Below are positions 17,252-26,803 of a stretch of DNA of 64,000 nucleotides, one piece after another; position 1 is the first letter of the stretch; each line of letters starts with the position of its first letter. The notes beneath the pieces are model-generated. The model saw nothing but the letters and a program-made list of their open reading frames with translations, did no database searches and was not told the origin of the DNA. Made by a program: the position numbers and the translations under genes. This stretch comes from Anderseniella sp964390445 (GTDB lineage Bacteria > Pseudomonadota > Alphaproteobacteria > Rhizobiales > Aestuariivirgaceae). The stretch is taken from the NCBI GenBank assembly GCA_964390445.1, contig CAYMJJ010000003.1:1-64000 (forward strand), written 5' to 3'.

Positions 17252-19677
17252 ACGTCGAGGTTGGCGACGGAAAGGGCATTTTCCCGGATGAAGTCGCGGC
17301 GCGGCTCGACAACGTCACCCATCAGCTTGGTGAACAGGTCATCCGCCTCGTCCAGTTCGGACACCTTGACCCGCAGCAGCGAACGCACGTTCTTGTCAAG
17401 CGTGGTTTCCCAAAGCTGTTCCGGGTTCATTTCGCCGAGACCCTTGTAGCGCTGCATGGAAATGCCCTTGCGGCCTTGCGCGAAGACAGCATCGAGCAGG
17501 TCCATTGGCGAGTATATGGCGATTTCGACGTCCTTGCGGCGCAGCTTTGCCGGCCTTGCGTAGATCTCCTGCAGATGCGCGGCCAACCGGTCCAGCCGCA
17601 TCGCCTCGGATGAGCCAAGCACGCGCGCGTCCAGGGTGTGGGCCTCCTTCACGCCGCGCAGTACGCGGGTGAAGACGAGGCCACCATCGGCGTCGACCTG
17701 CCCTTCCCAGCCGCGCTCGGTTTCCTCGGATGTGGAATCGAGCCGGCGGGCAATATAGCCTGCTGCTTCACCGGCGCTCTCGCGCGAGGCCAGCACTTCG
17801 GGGTTGAAGGCTCCGGCAATCGCGGCCTGTTCGACGATGTTGCGGCCATAGCGTGAGTGCATGGCGTCGAGCGCAGAGCGTACCTGCAACGCCTTGTCGA
17901 TGATGTCGCGCAGGTCGTCGCCAGCACGTTCCTCACCACTGGCAGTCACCAGCACGGTGTCGTCCATGCCCTGCCCGATCAGGAATTCCTCGAGCGCTGC
18001 GTCGTCCTTGAGGTACTGCTCGGACTGGCCGCGCTTGACCTTGTACAGCGGCGGTTGGGCGATATAGAGGTGGCCGCGCTCGATCAGTTCCGGCATCTGC
18101 CGATAGAAGAACGTGAGCAGCAGGGTTCGAATGTGGGCGCCGTCCACGTCGGCGTCAGTCATGATGATGATCTTGTGGTAGCGCAGCTTGTCGGGGTTGA
18201 AGTCATCTCGCCCGATGCCTGTGCCCAGGGCGGTAATCAAGGTGCCTATTTCCTGGCTGCCCAGCATCTTGTCGAACCGGGCCCGCTCGACATTGAGTAT
18301 CTTGCCGCGCAGCGGCAGCACAGCCTGGTTCTCGCGGTTGCGGGCCTGCTTGGCAGAGCCGCCTGCCGAGTCGCCTTCAACGATGAACAGCTCGGACTTG
18401 GCGGGGTCGCGCTCCTGGCAGTCTGCCAGCTTGCCGGGCAGCGAGGCGACATCCAGCGCGCCCTTTCGCCGGGTAAGTTCGCGCGCCTTGCGGGCAGCCT
18501 CGCGTGCAGCAGCGGCTTCGGCGACCTTGGTCACGATGGCGCGGGCTTCAGCGGGGTGTTCCTCGAACCAGGTGCTGAGGCCTTCGCCCACCGCACTTTC
18601 GACGATCGGGCGCACCTCCGAGGAGACCAGCTTGTCCTTGGTCTGCGACGAGAACTTCGGGTCAGGCACCTTGACCGACAGCACGCAGGTCAGCCCTTCG
18701 CGGGCATCATCCCCGGACAACGACACCTTCTCGCGCTTGGCGATACCGCTTTCGTTGGCGTAATTGTTGACAATGCGGGTCAGCGCACCGCGAAACCCTG
18801 CAAGGTGGGTGCCGCCGTCACGCTGCGGGATGTTGTTGGTGAAGCACAGCACGTTTTCGTGGTAGCTGTCGTTCCACCACAGGGCGCACTCCACCGTTAC
18901 GTCATCGCGCTCAGTGGTGATGGAAATCGGCTCAGGCAACATTGGTTGCTTGGCGCGATCGAGGTACTTCACGAAGGCTGCAATGCCGCCCTCGTAGTGC
19001 AGGTCCACGGCTTTGGTTTCGACGCCGCGCTCATCGGCAACGTGAATGAACACTCCCGAATTGAGGAACGCCAGTTCACGCAGCCGGTGCTCGATGGTGG
19101 CGTAGTCGAAGTCGACCTTCGTGAAGGTGTTGGTGCTGGGCAGGAAGGTGATCTCGGTGCCCTTGCGGTCGCCCTGTTCACCAACCACGGCAAGCGGCGC
19201 ATCGGCCACCCCATGGGTGAAGCTCATGTGCCAGTGCTTGCCGCCACGCCAGATGTCGAGCTTGAGCCAACTCGACAGGGCATTGACCACCGACACGCCC
19301 ACGCCATGCAGGCCGCCTGACACCTTGTAGGAGTTCTGGTCGAACTTTCCGCCGGCATGCAGCTGGGTCATGATGACTTCGGCTGCCGACACGCCTTCCT
19401 CTGTGTGCACGGCGGTCGGGATACCCCGGCCATTGTCCGACACCGAGCACGAGCCATCGGCATTGAGGCGCACGACCACTTGGTCGCAATGCCCGGCCAG
19501 CGCCTCGTCGATGGCGTTGTCGACGACCTCATAGATCATGTGGTGCAGGCCGGAGCCGTCATCGGTGTCGCCAATGTACATGCCGGGGCGCTTGCGCACC
19601 GCGTCGAGGCCCTTCAGAACCTTGATGCTGTCTGCGCCATATTCTTCCGGTACCGGTTGCCCGTTGTCGTCGCTCAT
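17248..19677 (-). CDS. gyrB: DNA gyrase subunit B
   Basis: ATPase/TOPRIM subunit of gyrase, which introduces negative supercoils. It has 809 residues. The GHKL ATPase site appears as EVVDNAIDEAL, DNGRGIP and GGLHGVGVSVVNALS in the first 130 residues. The TOPRIM core EGDSAGGSAKQ lies near 430-440, followed by DADVDGAHIRTLLLTF, and the C-terminus ends with the typical QRYKGLGEMNPEQLWETT. The start overlaps the recF stop (ATGA), so gyrB is translationally coupled to recF. The stop codon lies inside a long stem-loop. Confidence 0.98.
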   Translation of the reverse strand: MSDDNGQPVPEEYGADSIKVLKGLDAVRKRPGMYIGDTDDGSGLHHMIYEVVDNAIDEALAGHCDQVVVRLNADGSCSVSDNGRGIPTAVHTEEGVSAAEVIMTQLHAGGKFDQNSYKVSGGLHGVGVSVVNALSSWLKLDIWRGGKHWHMSFTHGVADAPLAVVGEQGDRKGTEITFLPSTNTFTKVDFDYATIEHRLRELAFLNSGVFIHVADERGVETKAVDLHYEGGIAAFVKYLDRAKQPMLPEPISITTERDDVTVECALWWNDSYHENVLCFTNNIPQRDGGTHLAGFRGALTRIVNNYANESGIAKREKVSLSGDDAREGLTCVLSVKVPDPKFSSQTKDKLVSSEVRPIVESAVGEGLSTWFEEHPAEARAIVTKVAEAAAAREAARKARELTRRKGALDVASLPGKLADCQERDPAKSELFIVEGDSAGGSAKQARNRENQAVLPLRGKILNVERARFDKMLGSQEIGTLITALGTGIGRDDFNPDKLRYHKIIIMTDADVDGAHIRTLLLTFFYRQMPELIERGHLYIAQPPLYKVKRGQSEQYLKDDAALEEFLIGQGMDDTVLVTASGEERAGDDLRDIIDKALQVRSALDAMHSRYGRNIVEQAAIAGAFNPEVLASRESAGEAAGYIARRLDSTSEETERGWEGQVDADGGLVFTRVLRGVKEAHTLDARVLGSSEAMRLDRLAAHLQEIYARPAKLRRKDVEIAIYSPMDLLDAVFAQGRKGISMQRYKGLGEMNPEQLWETTLDKNVRSLLRVKVSELDEADDLFTKLMGDVVEPRRDFIRENALSVANLDV

Positions 19678-20870
19678 GCCGTTTCCTGTTCCGTTTCAGC
19701 GTGGCTCACCCGCCCGTCGCTGACCTGGTAAATTTCCATCGAACCCGATGTTGCCTCGAACAGATGCCTGTCCGTTCCTGTCATCCACGCCTGGGAGCCC
19801 AAGTCGCGCAATTCATCCATCAACGCACCGCGCCGGACCACATCGAGGTGGGCCGCAACCTCGTCAAGCAACAGCAGCGGCGCTGCGCCATCAAACGTCT
19901 CGCGGACCGCTCTTGCCTGGGCCAGTACCAGCCCCAGCAACAGCGCTTTCTGCTCACCCGTAGAGCACAGCCGGGCTTCCATCTGGCGTGGACCATGCAC
20001 CACCAGCAGATCCGACCTGTGCGCGCCACGTAGCGTTCTGCCAGCACCAGCATCGACCTTACGCGAATCAGCGAGCAGTGTACGATATTCGTCCTCGATC
20101 TGCACCGCTGGACGGTCAATTAATTGCTGCTCCAGCTCACCGTCCACACTGACTTCAGACCACGGAAATGCACTGTTGCGCGCCCCGTCCCGGGCTTCGG
20201 CAACAAACCTGGACACCGTCGCCATGGCAGCATTGCGCGCCGCTGCCACGGCAACCGCGACGCCTGCAAGTTGCGCCTCGACACTGTCGAGCCATTGCGA
20301 CTGCGGACGCTCGTCCGCCAGCAGCCGGTTGCGTTCGCGCAGCAGCCGTTCAAGCGCGTTGACCCTGGTGCCGTGCCCGGCATCAAACACCGCCGTGAGA
20401 CGGTCGACATAGCGCCGCCTGTCCCCGGCAGGGCCGGCAAACAGGCGATCCATGGCAGGCGTCAACCACAACATGCGCACATGGCCTGCCAGCGCGCCGG
20501 CGCTGCGCTGAACCTGGCCGTCGATGCGCACCTCGCGAGCCAGTGGCGTCTGGTCTTCATCGACATCATCACCCGCACCAGCAGCAGGTGACCATCCGGT
20601 GCCAAGCCGTGTCTGCAAGCCGCCGTCATCAACCACCGCCGATACCGCCCACCCGCTGCGCCCGCCGGCCTGCACGAGGTCTTCGAACGGTGCGCCGCGC
20701 AAGCCGCGGCCGGGCATCAGCAGCGAAATTGCTTCCAGCACGTTGGTCTTGCCCGCCCCATTGTGACCAGCAAGCACCACCAGCGCCGCAGTCGGCTCCA
20801 GCCGCGTGACGTCATGGTTGCGGAATGCGCTCAGCGTCAGGCTGGTCAGTGCAAGTTTTGGTGTTGTCAC
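19674..20870 (-). CDS. recF: DNA replication/repair protein RecF
   Basis: SMC-like ATPase that helps load RecA at single-strand gaps. The N-terminal LTLSAFRNH and Walker A GHNGAGKTN (about 35-43) are typical; the ABC-type signature STGEQKALLLGLVLAQA and Walker B LLLLDEVAAHLD are near the C-terminus. The start is either the GTG at 20870 or a TTG one codon earlier; GGGAG lies 12-15 bases upstream. It lies 63 bases downstream of dnaN and overlaps gyrB by four bases, the classic dnaN-recF-gyrB order. Confidence 0.95.
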   Translation of the reverse strand: MTTPKLALTSLTLSAFRNHDVTRLEPTAALVVLAGHNGAGKTNVLEAISLLMPGRGLRGAPFEDLVQAGGRSGWAVSAVVDDGGLQTRLGTGWSPAAGAGDDVDEDQTPLAREVRIDGQVQRSAGALAGHVRMLWLTPAMDRLFAGPAGDRRRYVDRLTAVFDAGHGTRVNALERLLRERNRLLADERPQSQWLDSVEAQLAGVAVAVAAARNAAMATVSRFVAEARDGARNSAFPWSEVSVDGELEQQLIDRPAVQIEDEYRTLLADSRKVDAGAGRTLRGAHRSDLLVVHGPRQMEARLCSTGEQKALLLGLVLAQARAVRETFDGAAPLLLLDEVAAHLDVVRRGALMDELRDLGSQAWMTGTDRHLFEATSGSMEIYQVSDGRVSHAETEQETA

Positions 20871-20933
20871 CAAGGCGAATGGCTCTCCCGGCGCAAATCG
20901 TCGTCGCTGGCCCGCAGTTGGCGGGTTAGCAGG

Positions 20934-22043
20934 TTAGACGCGCATCGGCATCAGCACGTACAGCACCCGGTCGTCTGCAGCATCCCTCAATATGGTGGGT
21001 GAGCCCGAGTCAGACAACATGAACGTGATGCTGTCGCCCTTGAACTGCCCGGCGATGTCGAGCAGGTAGCGCGAGTTGAAACCGACGTCGATCGGATCAT
21101 CCGAATAGCCCGCTGCGATTTCTTCCTCGGCTGAACCTGAATCTGGGTTGTTGACGGTCAGCGTCAGCCGGTCCGGGGCAATATTGAGCTTTACCGCCCG
21201 GCCCTTCTCGCTGGAAATTGTCGAGACCCGATCGACTGCCTGGGCAAACAGCCTGGTGTCCACCTCGAGCTGCTTGTCGTTGCCGGTCGGAATGACGCGC
21301 TCATAATCAGGGAAAGTGCCGTCGATCAGTTTCGAGGTCAGCACCAGCCGGTCCATCTCGAAGCGGATCTTGGAGGCCGACAGCGACACGGCTACATCAC
21401 CGTTTTCGTCCTCGATCAGCTTGACCAGTTCGAGCACGGTCTTGCGCGGCACGATGACACCGGGCATCCCGGCGGCACCCGCCGGTGCCGGCAGCTCGAC
21501 GCGGGCCAGCCGGTGACCGTCGGTGGCGACAGCGCGCATCTGGCCATTGTCGAGGGCATGCAGGTAGATACCGTTGAGGTAGTAGCGGGTTTCCTCGGTG
21601 GAAATGGCAAACCGCGTCTTGTCGATCATCTGCTTCAGGTCGGCGGCAGAGATCGTGAAGGCGTGCGTCGGATCACCGCTGGCGAGATCGGGAAAATCCT
21701 GCGGAGGCAACGCCTGCAGCGAAAACCGCGAGCGGCCTGCAATGACGGCCAGGCGGCCCTCGTCCGGACCCTGTTCCAGTTGCAGCTGGGCACCGTCGGG
21801 CAACTTGCGCACGATGTCGTACAGCATGTGCGCCGGCACCGTGGTCGAGCCCTGCTGGGCCACGTCGGCTGCGGTCTCCTCAACAATCTCGATGTCAAGG
21901 TCGGTGGCGGTCAGCTTCAGGCCTGCGCCATCTGCCTGCAACAGCACGTTCGACAGGATGGGTATGGTATTGCGCCGCTCGACCACGGACTGAACGTGAT
22001 TGAGGGATTTCAGAAACGTACCGCGCTCTATGGTAACCCGCAT
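20934..22043 (-). CDS. dnaN: DNA polymerase III subunit beta (sliding clamp)
   Basis: Ring-shaped processivity clamp, 369 residues, close to the family's 366-375. It starts MRVTIERGTFLKSLNHVQSV and ends LMPMRV, both highly conserved; RYLLDIAGQFKGDSI lines the hydrophobic partner pocket. ACAGGAAA precedes the ATG. It lies 238 bases downstream of dnaA. The intervening stretch 22044-22281 has no gene and may carry a second promoter. Confidence 0.97.
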   Translation of the reverse strand: MRVTIERGTFLKSLNHVQSVVERRNTIPILSNVLLQADGAGLKLTATDLDIEIVEETAADVAQQGSTTVPAHMLYDIVRKLPDGAQLQLEQGPDEGRLAVIAGRSRFSLQALPPQDFPDLASGDPTHAFTISAADLKQMIDKTRFAISTEETRYYLNGIYLHALDNGQMRAVATDGHRLARVELPAPAGAAGMPGVIVPRKTVLELVKLIEDENGDVAVSLSASKIRFEMDRLVLTSKLIDGTFPDYERVIPTGNDKQLEVDTRLFAQAVDRVSTISSEKGRAVKLNIAPDRLTLTVNNPDSGSAEEEIAAGYSDDPIDVGFNSRYLLDIAGQFKGDSITFMLSDSGSPTILRDAADDRVLYVLMPMRV

Positions 22044-22281
22044 TTTCCTGTCACGTCCTTGAAAGCATGCACCGGCGGGCGCTCAAATTGCCCTGCCTGA
22101 CGTTTGATCCACCACGCCGGAAATCTGGCGCAAAAGGGATTGAGACTTAAGCGGTTTGGAGGCATTTGCGCAAGTCTTGCCAGCATTCTTCGCTGCGATG
22201 TGGAAAACCGGAAGACGCACAAAAAAAGCCGGTCGCCGGTTAATCAAACAGTCGCATGAACGGCTCATGCAGGTTGCCAGT

Positions 22282-23715
22282 TCAGCCCTGCTCAATCAAC
22301 CGCGACAGCAGCGAGACTTCACGTGCCAGCTTCTCGTCAGCCGCCATGAGTTCCTCCACCTTGCGAACAGCATGCAAGACCGTACTATGATCTCTGTTGC
22401 CGAAGCGGCGGCCGATTTCCGGCAGGGACCGGGAGGTCAGTTTCTTGGCCAGGTACATGCCAATCTGGCGCGGGCGCACCACGGCGCGGGCGCGGCGCGG
22501 GCTGAGCAGGTCGGCGCGGGTGACGTTGAAGTGACGCCCGACGATGCGCAGGATGTCTTCCACCCGGATGCGCACCAGTTCGTTGTTCGAAGACAGGTCT
22601 CGCAGGGCAAACGCTGCCATGTCCAGCGTCATCGGCTGACGGGTCAGATGCTGGCTGGCAATCACGCGGTTGAGCGCGCCTTCCAGCTCGCGGCCACCAC
22701 CGGTGATGCGATTGGCGACAAACTCCAGCACCTCTTCGGCGACCATCAGGCTGGGGTCCTTGCGCTGCACGGCCGACAGCTTGGTCTGCAGGATGTTGCG
22801 ACGCAGCGCCAGGTCCGGTGCCTCGATATCGACCACGAGCCCACCGGCAAGGCGCGAGCGCATGCGCTGGTCGATGCTTTCCAGTTGCGGCGGCGGCACG
22901 TCGGCGGCAATCACCACCTGGCGCTTGGCATCCACAAGCGAATTGAAGGTATGGCAGAACTCCTGCTGCATGGACTTGCCCTGCAGGAACTGGAGGTCGT
23001 CGATCAGCAACACGTCGATGGACTGGAAATAGTCCTTGAACGACAGCGTATCGCGCACCTTCAAGGCCGCCATGAAGTGATACATGAAGCGTTCAGCGGT
23101 GATGTAGAGCACCTTGCGGTCCGGGTTCAGGTCACGGATGCGCCAGGCAATGGCGTTGATCAGGTGGGTCTTGCCGAGCCCGGCAGACGAATGGATGAAC
23201 AGCGGATTGAACGTCACCGGCGCGCCGGGCCGGGCTTCGGCCACACGCATTGCCGCAGCGTGGGCCAGCGCGTTGGACTGGCCCTGGACATATGTCTCGA
23301 AGGTCAGGTTGTGATCAAGTTGTGAGCCGCGCTCACGCTCGGGATGGCTTGAACGCAAGCTCTTGGCAACCGGCTCGGCCGGCTCATCGCCACGATCATC
23401 TACGCTGGTCATCGGTGCCAACGCCTGTGCCGCAGTGGGCAGCCCGCGGGTGCGCACCTGGATTTCCACCAGCGTGACCGCGTCATACTCTGCCGCACAG
23501 CACGCGGTAAGCTGGTCGACATAGTGCGACTTGATCCAGCTGCGCAGGAATCGAGTCGGTACAGACACATTCAACACCCCGTCGGCGAGGCTTTCCGGCT
23601 CCATGCGCGCAAACCAGCTGGAATAGAGATCTTCGCCCAGTTCCGCGCGCAATCGCGCTGCAACCCGCGTCCAGATGCTCCCCAGTGACTTGCCCCGCCC
23701 CCCCTGATCCGCCAT
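22282..23715 (-). CDS. dnaA: Chromosomal replication initiator DnaA
   Basis: AAA+ initiator of chromosome replication. From ATG 23715 it has 477 residues: an N-terminal domain (WTRVAARLRAELGEDLYSSWF), a short linker, the AAA+ core with GLGKTHL near 178 and LLIDDLQFLQG, and the C-terminal DNA-binding helix-turn-helix ending in RDHSTVLHAVRKVEEL. I chose 23715 because AGGGGA stands about 10 bases upstream. An in-frame ATG at 23805 would add 30 residues of low-conservation sequence and cannot be excluded. A near-consensus DnaA box at 23822-23830 lies upstream and could allow autoregulation. Confidence 0.95.
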   Translation of the reverse strand: MADQGGRGKSLGSIWTRVAARLRAELGEDLYSSWFARMEPESLADGVLNVSVPTRFLRSWIKSHYVDQLTACCAAEYDAVTLVEIQVRTRGLPTAAQALAPMTSVDDRGDEPAEPVAKSLRSSHPERERGSQLDHNLTFETYVQGQSNALAHAAAMRVAEARPGAPVTFNPLFIHSSAGLGKTHLINAIAWRIRDLNPDRKVLYITAERFMYHFMAALKVRDTLSFKDYFQSIDVLLIDDLQFLQGKSMQQEFCHTFNSLVDAKRQVVIAADVPPPQLESIDQRMRSRLAGGLVVDIEAPDLALRRNILQTKLSAVQRKDPSLMVAEEVLEFVANRITGGGRELEGALNRVIASQHLTRQPMTLDMAAFALRDLSSNNELVRIRVEDILRIVGRHFNVTRADLLSPRRARAVVRPRQIGMYLAKKLTSRSLPEIGRRFGNRDHSTVLHAVRKVEELMAADEKLAREVSLLSRLIEQG

Positions 23716-23821
23716 GTCGTGCTTTCCCCTGTCATGGCGTACCGGCACGTTCTCGGAATCTGCGTCCTCACGTCTGGAAACTGCCATCATTCCCTCATTT
23801 GCCATTCTGTTTTGCCCCCAT

Positions 23822-23830
23822 TTATCCACT
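23822..23830 (+). promoter_or_regulatory. DnaA-box-like site in the dnaA leader
   Basis: TTATCCACT matches the box TTATNCACA at all but the last base. It lies 107 bases upstream of the chosen dnaA start, consistent with autorepression, though a single near-match carries little weight. Confidence 0.35.
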
Positions 23831-24083
23831 GCGCGGCAGGGCGCTGCATTTGCGCACACGAAAGGGTTCGAAGACTGGCCACCAGTCGCCGTCACGCTTT
23901 CATCATCGACGCAAAAATCGCCGCCGCCGACCAGCCTGAGAGGGCTGGTCACCCCATTAAACTCTGTTACTGACTGCCGAGGTAACCCGGTCGAACCACC
24001 CCGCCTGAGCTGGCCCGAAACTGTCGTGTTCTTGTTGTTTGTGACTGTCCGACTTAGGTGGCGGCCAGTGAGGTCACACTACA

Positions 24084-24095
24084 ATCCTGCAGGAT
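24084..24095. repeat. 12-bp palindrome ATCCTGCAGGAT, copy 2
   Basis: Identical to 12438-12449. It lies in the dnaA leader. Function unknown. Confidence 0.3.
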
Positions 24096-24421
24096 GGGGA
24101 TGCAAGGCGCTGAAGGTCTAATGCTGCGCCAATCGGCCCGCGGGAAACGCGGCGAACTGCCATCGAAGTCAACTATTGGCCTGCGCAAGCGGTTGACTCT
24201 CATAGGCAAAATCAGGTGCCGGGAGGATTGTCAAAGATGCGGAAAACTGCGAAAAAAAATTCGCGCCGGCCCGCAAATCAACTGCCGATTTTCTTCAAAA
24301 TTCTGCACTTGGGACGTTGCGCGGCACAAGCTCCTGAAATGACGCGGGTTTTTGTGACAATTTCATTATTGGAACATTAACCGAACTCGGTGCTTCACTT
24401 GCAACGCGCGATTGCAGACAA

Positions 24422-24448
24422 CAAAAAAGGGCCGCTTTCGCGACCCTT
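24422..24448 (-). terminator. Rho-independent terminator of rpsT
   Basis: On the minus strand AGGGTCGC-GAAA-GCGGCCCT forms an 8-pair stem with a stable GNRA-type loop and is followed by TTTTTTG. It lies 27 bases past the rpsT stop. Confidence 0.85.
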
Positions 24449-24474
24449 CCGATAAGCCCGTAGAGCTCAATGCA

Positions 24475-24750
24475 TTATGCAGAGGCAGATGCCAGGCCCT
24501 TGATGCGCTTGGCCAGACGCGACACTTTCCGCGATGCCGTGTTCTTGTGCAGGATACCCTTCTGCGCACCGCGCATGACTTCCGGCTGGGCTGCCCTGAG
24601 CGCCTCGCTGGCGGCTGCCTGGTCACCGCTGGCAATGGCTTCCTCAACCTTGCGAAGGAAGGTGCGAACGCGCGAGCGGCGGTTCATGTTGATGTCCGTG
24701 CGCCGGGCATTGCGGCGGACTGATTTCTTGGCCGAGCGGGTATTCGCCAT
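24475..24750 (-). CDS. rpsT: 30S ribosomal protein S20
   Basis: Small basic 16S-binding protein of the ribosomal body, 91 residues, starting MANTRSAKKSVRRNARR and ending in an alanine/serine tail. The frame is open for 17 codons upstream, but the ATG at 24750 begins the conserved sequence. It lies upstream of dnaA on the same strand, a conserved rhizobial arrangement, and has its own strong terminator. Its 230-base leader contains a short inverted repeat (GGTGCC...GGCACC at about 24780-24800). Confidence 0.97.
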   Translation of the reverse strand: MANTRSAKKSVRRNARRTDINMNRRSRVRTFLRKVEEAIASGDQAAASEALRAAQPEVMRGAQKGILHKNTASRKVSRLAKRIKGLASASA

Positions 24751-24980
24751 ATCGTCTACTTTTCCTGAACTGGTGCGGTGCCAGCCTTCCGGCACCGTCA
24801 CGAAAAACCAATGTCATACAGCCTGGATTGCTGCCGTCAGGCAATAGCTGAGCGGCCAACAGAACGGCGGATGTCCTGAATTGGCGGGTTCATAACGCAA
24901 ACCGCCGGTGGCGTCAACAAACTCGTCTACCAGTGTACGCGTCGCGATTGCCGCAACGGGTAGCAAACATGGTCAAGGCC

Positions 24981-25754
24981 TCACGAGTTGGAGAACGAGG
25001 CCTTACGCTTTTCGGCGAAGGCCGCCATGCCTTCCTTTTGGTCATTTGTGGCGAACATGGCATGGAACAGACGCCGTTCAAAGCGCACACCTTCAGCCAG
25101 CGAGGTCTCATAGGAGCGGTTGACCGATTCCTTGGTCATCATCGAGATTGGCCGGGACTTGGCGGCAATGACGCCCGCCACCCTGATCGCCTCATCGACA
25201 AGCTGGTCTGCCGACACGATGCGCGACACCAGCCCTGCGCGTTCTGCTTCCTCGGCGTTCATCATGCGCCCGGTCAGGCACATTTCCATGGCCTTCGACT
25301 TGCCGACAAACCGTGTCAGCCGCTGGGTGCCGCCTGCACCCGGCATCACGCCGAGATTGATTTCGGGCTGGCCGAACTTTGCGGTGTCTGCCGCCAGGAT
25401 GAAATCGCACATCATCGCCATTTCACAACCGCCACCCAGGGCAAAGCCCGACACGGCGGCGATGACCGGCTTGCGAACGCTCGTGATACGCTCCCATTTG
25501 CCGATGAAGTCACCCATGTAGGTGTCCATGTAGGACTTGGACTGCATTTCCTTGATGTCGGCACCGGCGGCAAACGCCTTCTCCGATCCGGTCAGCACGA
25601 TACAGCCGATCGCATCATCCTGCTCGAACGCGTCAAGCGCCTGGTTGAGTTCATCGATCAATGCGGAGTTGAGCGCGTTGAGTGCGTCCGGCCGGTTGAG
25701 CCGGATCAGGCCAACGGCATCGCGGGTTTCGACGATAATGTTGCTGTAGCTCAT
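24981..25754 (-). CDS. Enoyl-CoA hydratase
   Basis: Crotonase-family enzyme of 257 residues that hydrates trans-2-enoyl-CoA in fatty-acid beta-oxidation. The oxyanion-hole block AAGADIKEM lies near 67, and the two catalytic glutamates are in ALGGGCEMAMMCD and in the QPEINLGVMPGAGG block. The start MSYSNIIVE is at ATG 25754; upstream in-frame sequence is not conserved. It lies between mutM and rpsT on the minus strand, a position this enzyme often holds in Rhizobiales. Chain-length preference cannot be judged from sequence. Confidence 0.93.
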   Translation of the reverse strand: MSYSNIIVETRDAVGLIRLNRPDALNALNSALIDELNQALDAFEQDDAIGCIVLTGSEKAFAAGADIKEMQSKSYMDTYMGDFIGKWERITSVRKPVIAAVSGFALGGGCEMAMMCDFILAADTAKFGQPEINLGVMPGAGGTQRLTRFVGKSKAMEMCLTGRMMNAEEAERAGLVSRIVSADQLVDEAIRVAGVIAAKSRPISMMTKESVNRSYETSLAEGVRFERRLFHAMFATNDQKEGMAAFAEKRKASFSNS

Positions 25755-25813
25755 GGTGTAATGTCTCCGCAAAGTGGGCTGGTGCAGTTGCAGCGCACTA
25801 GACCGCAATCGGG

Positions 25814-26707
25814 CTATCGCTGGCAAGTGGGACAGAAGAATGTCGACCGGCCGGACTGGACGATGCGCTGCACCGTTGCCTTGCATCCATGCGTGCGGCA
25901 CGGCTCGCCCTCGCGGTCATAAACGTCAAAGCGCTGCTGGAACTCGCCGGAAGTGCCGTCCGTGTGGGCGTAGTCACGCAAGGTCGAACCGCCTGCCGCA
26001 ATGGCCTCCACCAACACCGAGCGCACTGCGGTTACCAGTGCCTCGACGCGCGGGCTGTCGCCGCGCTTGCGCACGATGCTGCCGGCCAGGCGGCGCGGTG
26101 ACAGCCTCGCCCGGTATAGCGCCTCGCACACATATATATTGCCAAGCCCTGCAATGATGCGTTGGTCCAGAAGTGCCGCCTTGAGTGGTGACTTGCGGCC
26201 CGCCAGCGCGTGGGCCAGGTAGGTGGCATTGAAACTGTTGCCCAACGGTTCCACGCCGAGGCCCGCCAGGAAGCGGTTGGTCTCCAGTCCGCCGGGTGCA
26301 ATCAGGTCAACGAAGCCGAACCGGCGCGGGTCGGCATAGACGATTCGGGTGCCATCAGCGAGGTCGACCACCATGTGATCGTGTGGCCCGTCGCCCTGGC
26401 GGCCGGCTTCTTCGGCAAAGTAAAACTCGCCGAGGTTCTGCACCGCGCCATCGCCGCGCCAGATGGTGAAGCGGCCGGTCATGCCCAGGTGCGCCAGCAG
26501 GATCGAGCCACCGGCCAGGTGAATGAGGATGTACTTGGCGCGCCGCTCGACCCGCTCCACCTCAAGCCCGGTCACGGCATCGGCGAGACCTTGAGGAAAT
26601 GGAAACCGCAGGTCCGCACGGTTGAGCATCACCCGGGCGATGCGCTTGCCCGCCAGCGCCGGCTCCAGACCGCGGCAGACGGTTTCAACTTCGGGCAGTT
26701 CCGGCAT
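25814..26707 (-). CDS. mutM: Formamidopyrimidine-DNA glycosylase
   Basis: Bifunctional glycosylase/AP lyase that removes 8-oxoguanine. It has 297 residues and starts MPELPEVE, which gives the N-terminal proline nucleophile and the catalytic glutamate. The helix-two-turn-helix region contains LDQRIIAGLGNIYVCEAL, and the C-terminal zinc finger is CRTHGCKA ... FFCPTCQR. It is divergent from ubiE, with 96 bases between. Confidence 0.96.
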   Translation of the reverse strand: MPELPEVETVCRGLEPALAGKRIARVMLNRADLRFPFPQGLADAVTGLEVERVERRAKYILIHLAGGSILLAHLGMTGRFTIWRGDGAVQNLGEFYFAEEAGRQGDGPHDHMVVDLADGTRIVYADPRRFGFVDLIAPGGLETNRFLAGLGVEPLGNSFNATYLAHALAGRKSPLKAALLDQRIIAGLGNIYVCEALYRARLSPRRLAGSIVRKRGDSPRVEALVTAVRSVLVEAIAAGGSTLRDYAHTDGTSGEFQQRFDVYDREGEPCRTHGCKATVQRIVQSGRSTFFCPTCQR

Positions 26708-26803
26708 CGGCTTGCTCCAGCAGGCGAAAGGTGCGGCACGTTCACCGTGACTTCGTCAACTGATAGCCATGATCGCAGGCGTGGTCTATGGTGCCGCCCC
26801 AAG

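Larger units (their letters stand above)
23716..24474. other. rpsT-dnaA intergenic region
   Basis: This stretch of about 760 bases has no credible gene. It contains the rpsT terminator at its right end, one DnaA-box-like site, an AT-rich inverted repeat at 24249-24264 (GCGAA-A6-TTCGC), and a perfect 12-bp palindrome at 24084-24095. It is unusually long for a leader and presumably carries the dnaA promoter. I do not see the cluster of DnaA boxes expected of an origin. Confidence 0.6.

Noticed and set aside
17857..19320. Long open frame (487 codons) on the strand opposite gyrB
   Set aside because: Its translation is rich in Arg, His, Gly and Val without any recognisable family, and it lies wholly opposite a certain gene. 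High GC routinely leaves such antisense frames open.
23956..23970. TTAA...TTAC reading as a CtrA site upstream of dnaA
   Set aside because: The spacing is six rather than seven and the second half is imperfect, unlike the exact site at 16872.
23940..24474. Possible chromosome origin next to dnaA
   Set aside because: Only one DnaA-box near-match was found nearby and no cluster; in Rhizobiales the origin is usually near hemE rather than dnaA.
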